This document shows positions 48,005 through 50,757 of a stretch of 50,757 bases of DNA, piece by piece. Made by a program: the position numbers and the translations under genes. The notes under the pieces were generated by a model. The model saw nothing but the letters and a program-made list of their open reading frames with translations, did not search any database and was not told where the DNA came from. The DNA comes from Nitrospira japonica. GTDB taxonomy: Bacteria > Nitrospirota > Thermodesulfovibrionia > UBA6902. The stretch spans positions 1 through 50,757 of the forward strand of contig DYJL01000022.1 in assembly GCA_020723105.1 (NCBI GenBank), read 5' to 3'. The number at the start of each line of letters is the position of its first letter. Position 1 is the first letter of the stretch.

Positions 48005-49915
48005 ATGACAAATACGAATCTTGAATTCAAGACTGAGGTTAAACAGCTCCTCGATTTAATGATCCATTCTCTTTATTCCCACAAAGAGATATTTCTGAGA
48101 GAACTTATCTCCAATGCGTCAGACGCCCTGGACCGGGCCCGTTACGAAGCGCTGATGAACAGCAGTATCACTGAGAATGACGGAGACTGGAAGATAAAAA
48201 TAATTATTGACAAACCAGCAGGCGCCCTGACCATAAGCGACAATGGAATCGGCATGACAAAAGAGGAAATTATAGAGGCCCTCGGCACCATTGCCCATTC
48301 AGGGTACAAGGCCTTCCTCTCCACATTGCAGAACAAGGAGATAAAAGACAACCCGGAACTCATAGGTCAATTCGGGGTCGGGTTTTATTCATCTTTCATG
48401 GTTGCGGACAAGGTTACGGTTATCTCGCGTAAGGCGGGAACAGACCGCAACAACGGCGTAAAATGGGAATCATCCGCTGATGGCTTTTTCACTATTGAAG
48501 ATATAGAGAAAGAGAAGAAAGGGACGGATGTAATATTGCATCTCAAACCGGATGAAAGGAAGTATCTCGAAGAATGGGAAATCAGGGGCATAATCAAAAA
48601 ATATTCCGATTACATTGAACATCCTGTTGTAATGGATGTAGAACGTGAAAAAGACAGTGAACTGAAAAAGGGCGAGAAGGTTCTGATAAGAGAAGAAGAG
48701 ACCTTGAATTCGATGAAGGCTATTTGGCTCAAGGATAAATCCGCTATCACGGAAGACGAATATAACGAATTTTACAAGCATATCTCTCACGATTTTTCAG
48801 ACCCTGCGAAGGTGATTCACTTCAAGGCAGAAGGCACTTCAGAATTTACGGCGCTTCTTTATATCCCGTCAAGGAGTCCTTTTGATATTTATTTTAAAGA
48901 CATCAAGACAGGGCCGTCTCTTTATGTAAAAAGAGTTCAGATTATGGATCATTGTGAGCAGTTAATTCCCGGATACCTGAGGTTTGTAAAAGGTGTAGTG
49001 GATTCGTCTGACCTGCCCTTGAATGTCTCAAGAGAGATATTGCAGAAAAACCATCAGATAGAGCTCATCAATAAAAATATCACCAGGAGGGTCCTGGACG
49101 CACTTGCTGATATGAAGAAGAATGAATATGACAAGTACCTCTCATTTTATAAGGAACTGGGACGGGTCCTTAAGGAAGGCATTTATTTTGATGTTTCAAG
49201 GAGAGAGGCTATTGCAGATTTACTCCTTTTTCAGTCCACACAAAGGCCTGCCGGCGCATATACAACACTTCAGGAATATATTGATAATATGAAAGAGGGG
49301 CAGGAAGGAATTTTCTACGTGCTGGGCGCATCGCGTGAAGAGGTTATAAAATCACCGTATCTTGAGGCCTTCAATGATAAAGGCTATGAGGTTTTGATAA
49401 TGCTTGATGAAGCAGATGATTTTGTAATGAGCACCCTGCAGGAATATAAAGGCCATAAGATAAAATCTGTCATCAAGGGTGATATAAAACTTGACAGGCC
49501 CGACGAAAAAGAAAAAGAGGCTGAGAGAAAATTTGAAACCCTCATGGCGCTTATCAAGGAACAATTGAAAGACGAAGTTAAAGACGTCAGACTTTCAGGA
49601 AGGCTTAAGGACACGGCCTGCTGTCTTGTTGCTGATGAAGGCGGCATGGATCCCCAGGTGGAAAAACTTCTCAAATCCATGGGACAGAAGACACCGGAAA
49701 ACAAACGCATACTTGAGATCAATCCCTCACATCCCATATTTGAGGCGATGAATAAAATATTCGGGAAAGACCAGAAGAGTGCGGTGCTCGATGAATATAT
49801 CAAACTCCTGTACGATCAGGCGCTTTTGCTTGAAGGCTCAAAACCCAAAGACCCTGCGGCCTTTGCAGGGGCAGTCATAAAATTGATGGTGAAAGAGGCA
49901 GAAAGAGTTTCCTAA
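48005..49915 (+). CDS. htpG: Hsp90-family chaperone HtpG
   Basis: A cytoplasmic ATP-dependent chaperone dimer. About 636 residues. The N-terminal GHKL ATPase has LRELISNASDALDRARY, DNGIGM, and GQFGVGFYSSFMVADKV; then come the middle domain (LYVKRVQIMD, VDSSDLPLNVSREILQ) and the C-terminal dimerisation domain. The start at 48005 is preferred (GAGGTG upstream), as family members begin four residues after the alternative GTG at 47993. The stop overlaps the convergent rlmB stop by four bases. Confidence 0.97.
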   Translation: MTNTNLEFKTEVKQLLDLMIHSLYSHKEIFLRELISNASDALDRARYEALMNSSITENDGDWKIKIIIDKPAGALTISDNGIGMTKEEIIEALGTIAHSGYKAFLSTLQNKEIKDNPELIGQFGVGFYSSFMVADKVTVISRKAGTDRNNGVKWESSADGFFTIEDIEKEKKGTDVILHLKPDERKYLEEWEIRGIIKKYSDYIEHPVVMDVEREKDSELKKGEKVLIREEETLNSMKAIWLKDKSAITEDEYNEFYKHISHDFSDPAKVIHFKAEGTSEFTALLYIPSRSPFDIYFKDIKTGPSLYVKRVQIMDHCEQLIPGYLRFVKGVVDSSDLPLNVSREILQKNHQIELINKNITRRVLDALADMKKNEYDKYLSFYKELGRVLKEGIYFDVSRREAIADLLLFQSTQRPAGAYTTLQEYIDNMKEGQEGIFYVLGASREEVIKSPYLEAFNDKGYEVLIMLDEADDFVMSTLQEYKGHKIKSVIKGDIKLDRPDEKEKEAERKFETLMALIKEQLKDEVKDVRLSGRLKDTACCLVADEGGMDPQVEKLLKSMGQKTPENKRILEINPSHPIFEAMNKIFGKDQKSAVLDEYIKLLYDQALLLEGSKPKDPAAFAGAVIKLMVKEAERVS

Positions 49916-50640
49916 CCTCTCTGCCTTGCTATTTCATGGGCGAAAATTGCGCAGGCCATTGCGACATTCAAAGATAACTGTGCGCCTTTCATTGGCAGGG
50001 TGATTTTCAGGTCCAGATGTTTCTGAATTCCGTAACGTATTCCAGTTCCCTCTGAGCCTAATACAAGGCATATTGGCAAAGGCAGGGTAACCCTGTTTAT
50101 ATCTTCTCCGCCTTCAACAACAGTTCCTGCAGCCCAGTAGCCTGCTTTCCTGGCCTCTATCAAGGCCCTTGTAAGATTGGTTACCAATGATACCGGGACA
50201 TAGTTCTCGCCTCCGGAGGCCACATGCAAAACAGTCTCATTAACTTCGCAGGAACCATGCTCTGGTATCACAAGTGCAAACCCTCCAAAACATGCTGCAA
50301 TCCGCATGATGGAGCCCAGATTATGAGGGTCGTTCAAACTGTCAAGGAAGATGATGGCAGGGCGTTCCTGTTCCGGCAAATTCAGCAGTTTTTCAAATGG
50401 CACATATTGAAATTTATCCGCCTCTGCAACAATTCCCTGCAGCCGGTCTGCGCGTTTGATCCTCAGCAGCTCTTTCTCATCCACTTTTGTCACAGGGATT
50501 TTCAGCGCATGAACAAGGTCTGTAATTTCAGAAGCGCGGAAATTGTCCTGCAGATAAATTTTGTGAATGCTCTTTGGGTCTGCCTTCAGCCGCTCCCAGA
50601 CCGAGTTCTTGCCGTATAAGTACATCCTGTTTTTAGCCAA
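49912..50640 (-). CDS. rlmB: 23S rRNA (guanosine-2'-O)-methyltransferase RlmB (TrmH/SpoU family)
   Basis: RlmB methylates G2251 in the ribosomal P loop. The 242 residues have an N-terminal substrate-binding domain (YGKNSVWERL, KRADRLQGIVAE) and a SpoU trefoil knot with the three signatures LNDPHNLGSIMRIA, LVLGSEGTGI and LSLNVAMACAIF. It is a single gene at the right edge, convergent with htpG. Confidence 0.93.
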   Translation of the reverse strand: MAKNRMYLYGKNSVWERLKADPKSIHKIYLQDNFRASEITDLVHALKIPVTKVDEKELLRIKRADRLQGIVAEADKFQYVPFEKLLNLPEQERPAIIFLDSLNDPHNLGSIMRIAACFGGFALVIPEHGSCEVNETVLHVASGGENYVPVSLVTNLTRALIEARKAGYWAAGTVVEGGEDINRVTLPLPICLVLGSEGTGIRYGIQKHLDLKITLPMKGAQLSLNVAMACAIFAHEIARQRG

Positions 50641-50700
50641 GCATGCCTCCGGTTACAGAGATTATCATGGTGATTATATTAACTCATTTAAAAATCTTTT

Positions 50701-50757
50701 AGCAGGTTGCTGAAAAAGTATTTTAGCTGTCTTTGCGTGCAGGTCCCTCGCTTGTCA
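50701..50757. repeat. right-edge repeat fragment related to 9810-9833
   Basis: Bases 50701-50725 (AGCAGGTTGCTGAAAAAGTA and onward) match the reverse complement of 9810-9833. The remainder continues with CTTTGCG and AGGTCCCTCGCTTGTCA, resembling the family but divergent. It is cut by the window edge. Confidence 0.65.

Overview
This window looks like a piece of chromosome from a Gram-negative, probably anaerobic or microaerophilic bacterium of the Nitrospirota (Thermodesulfovibrionia-like) or a neighbouring deep-branching lineage. That placement is inference. It rests on the combination of a PEP-CTERM/exosortase-type protein, several sigma-54 response regulators, a dnaJ-hspR-clpB heat-shock operon, an extended NDK-like protein, a divergent phosphoglycerate kinase, and moderate base composition. 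No rRNA, tRNA, CRISPR array, prophage or intact insertion sequence was seen. The window is mostly housekeeping and signalling genes, with an unusual number of small dispersed repeats in the gaps.

Layout. 1-271: 3' end of a spore-coat-U-like (SCPU) secreted protein. 300-8673 (minus): a sensory and transport block, in transcription order a PhnD-like lipoprotein, a sensor kinase, a sigma-54 activator, a clear -24/-12 promoter, an amino-acid ABC binding protein, two permeases and acetyl-CoA synthetase. 8793-9650: a PEP-CTERM protein. 10067-12806: a second kinase/sigma-54 activator pair. 12963-17119 (plus): mfd and an NDK-like protein. 17300-18226: mdh. 18478-20480: a Trm112-like protein, purB and nusB. 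20602-25629 (minus): lepA-lepB-ribE-ribBA-ribH, running on to nusB. 25689-26346: remnants of an IS256-type transposase and a vapC-like toxin gene. 26358-28758: a ROK kinase and an HD-GYP response regulator. 28786-32803: dnaJ-hspR-clpB with a HAIR-like operator. 33041-36698: a DUF2064 transferase, an EndoQ-like nuclease and a GT-C membrane protein. 36731-40338: a tiny Cys-rich protein, a possible nuclease-fold protein, a DUF3187 protein, pgk and an APS-kinase-like protein. 40515-43555: a second PhnD-like protein with a hybrid kinase. 43594-46910: pncC-ligA-chaN-like. 47041-47184: a 47-residue Cys-rich protein with its own sigma-54 promoter. 47438-47915: a decayed IS4-superfamily transposase. 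48005-50640: htpG and rlmB.

How the parts fit. The clearest regulatory story is at 2439-8673: the kinase and sigma-54 activator lie directly upstream of a near-consensus sigma-54 promoter that heads an amino-acid uptake operon with no ATPase gene of its own. A second near-consensus sigma-54 promoter drives the tiny Cys-rich protein at 47041. The heat-shock operon carries a HspR-type operator overlapping its promoter. Riboflavin synthesis genes are wedged between the lepA-lepB pair and nusB.

Repeats are the other theme. There is a ~140-bp element with ~25-bp terminal inverted repeats in three states of decay, a ~90-bp repeat present twice in opposite orientations with a related fragment at the right edge, a 29-bp perfect palindrome with a shorter relative, two further inverted-repeat elements, and heptanucleotide-periodic (STRR-like) tracts at six places. 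One of these tracts supplies the first codons of a response regulator.
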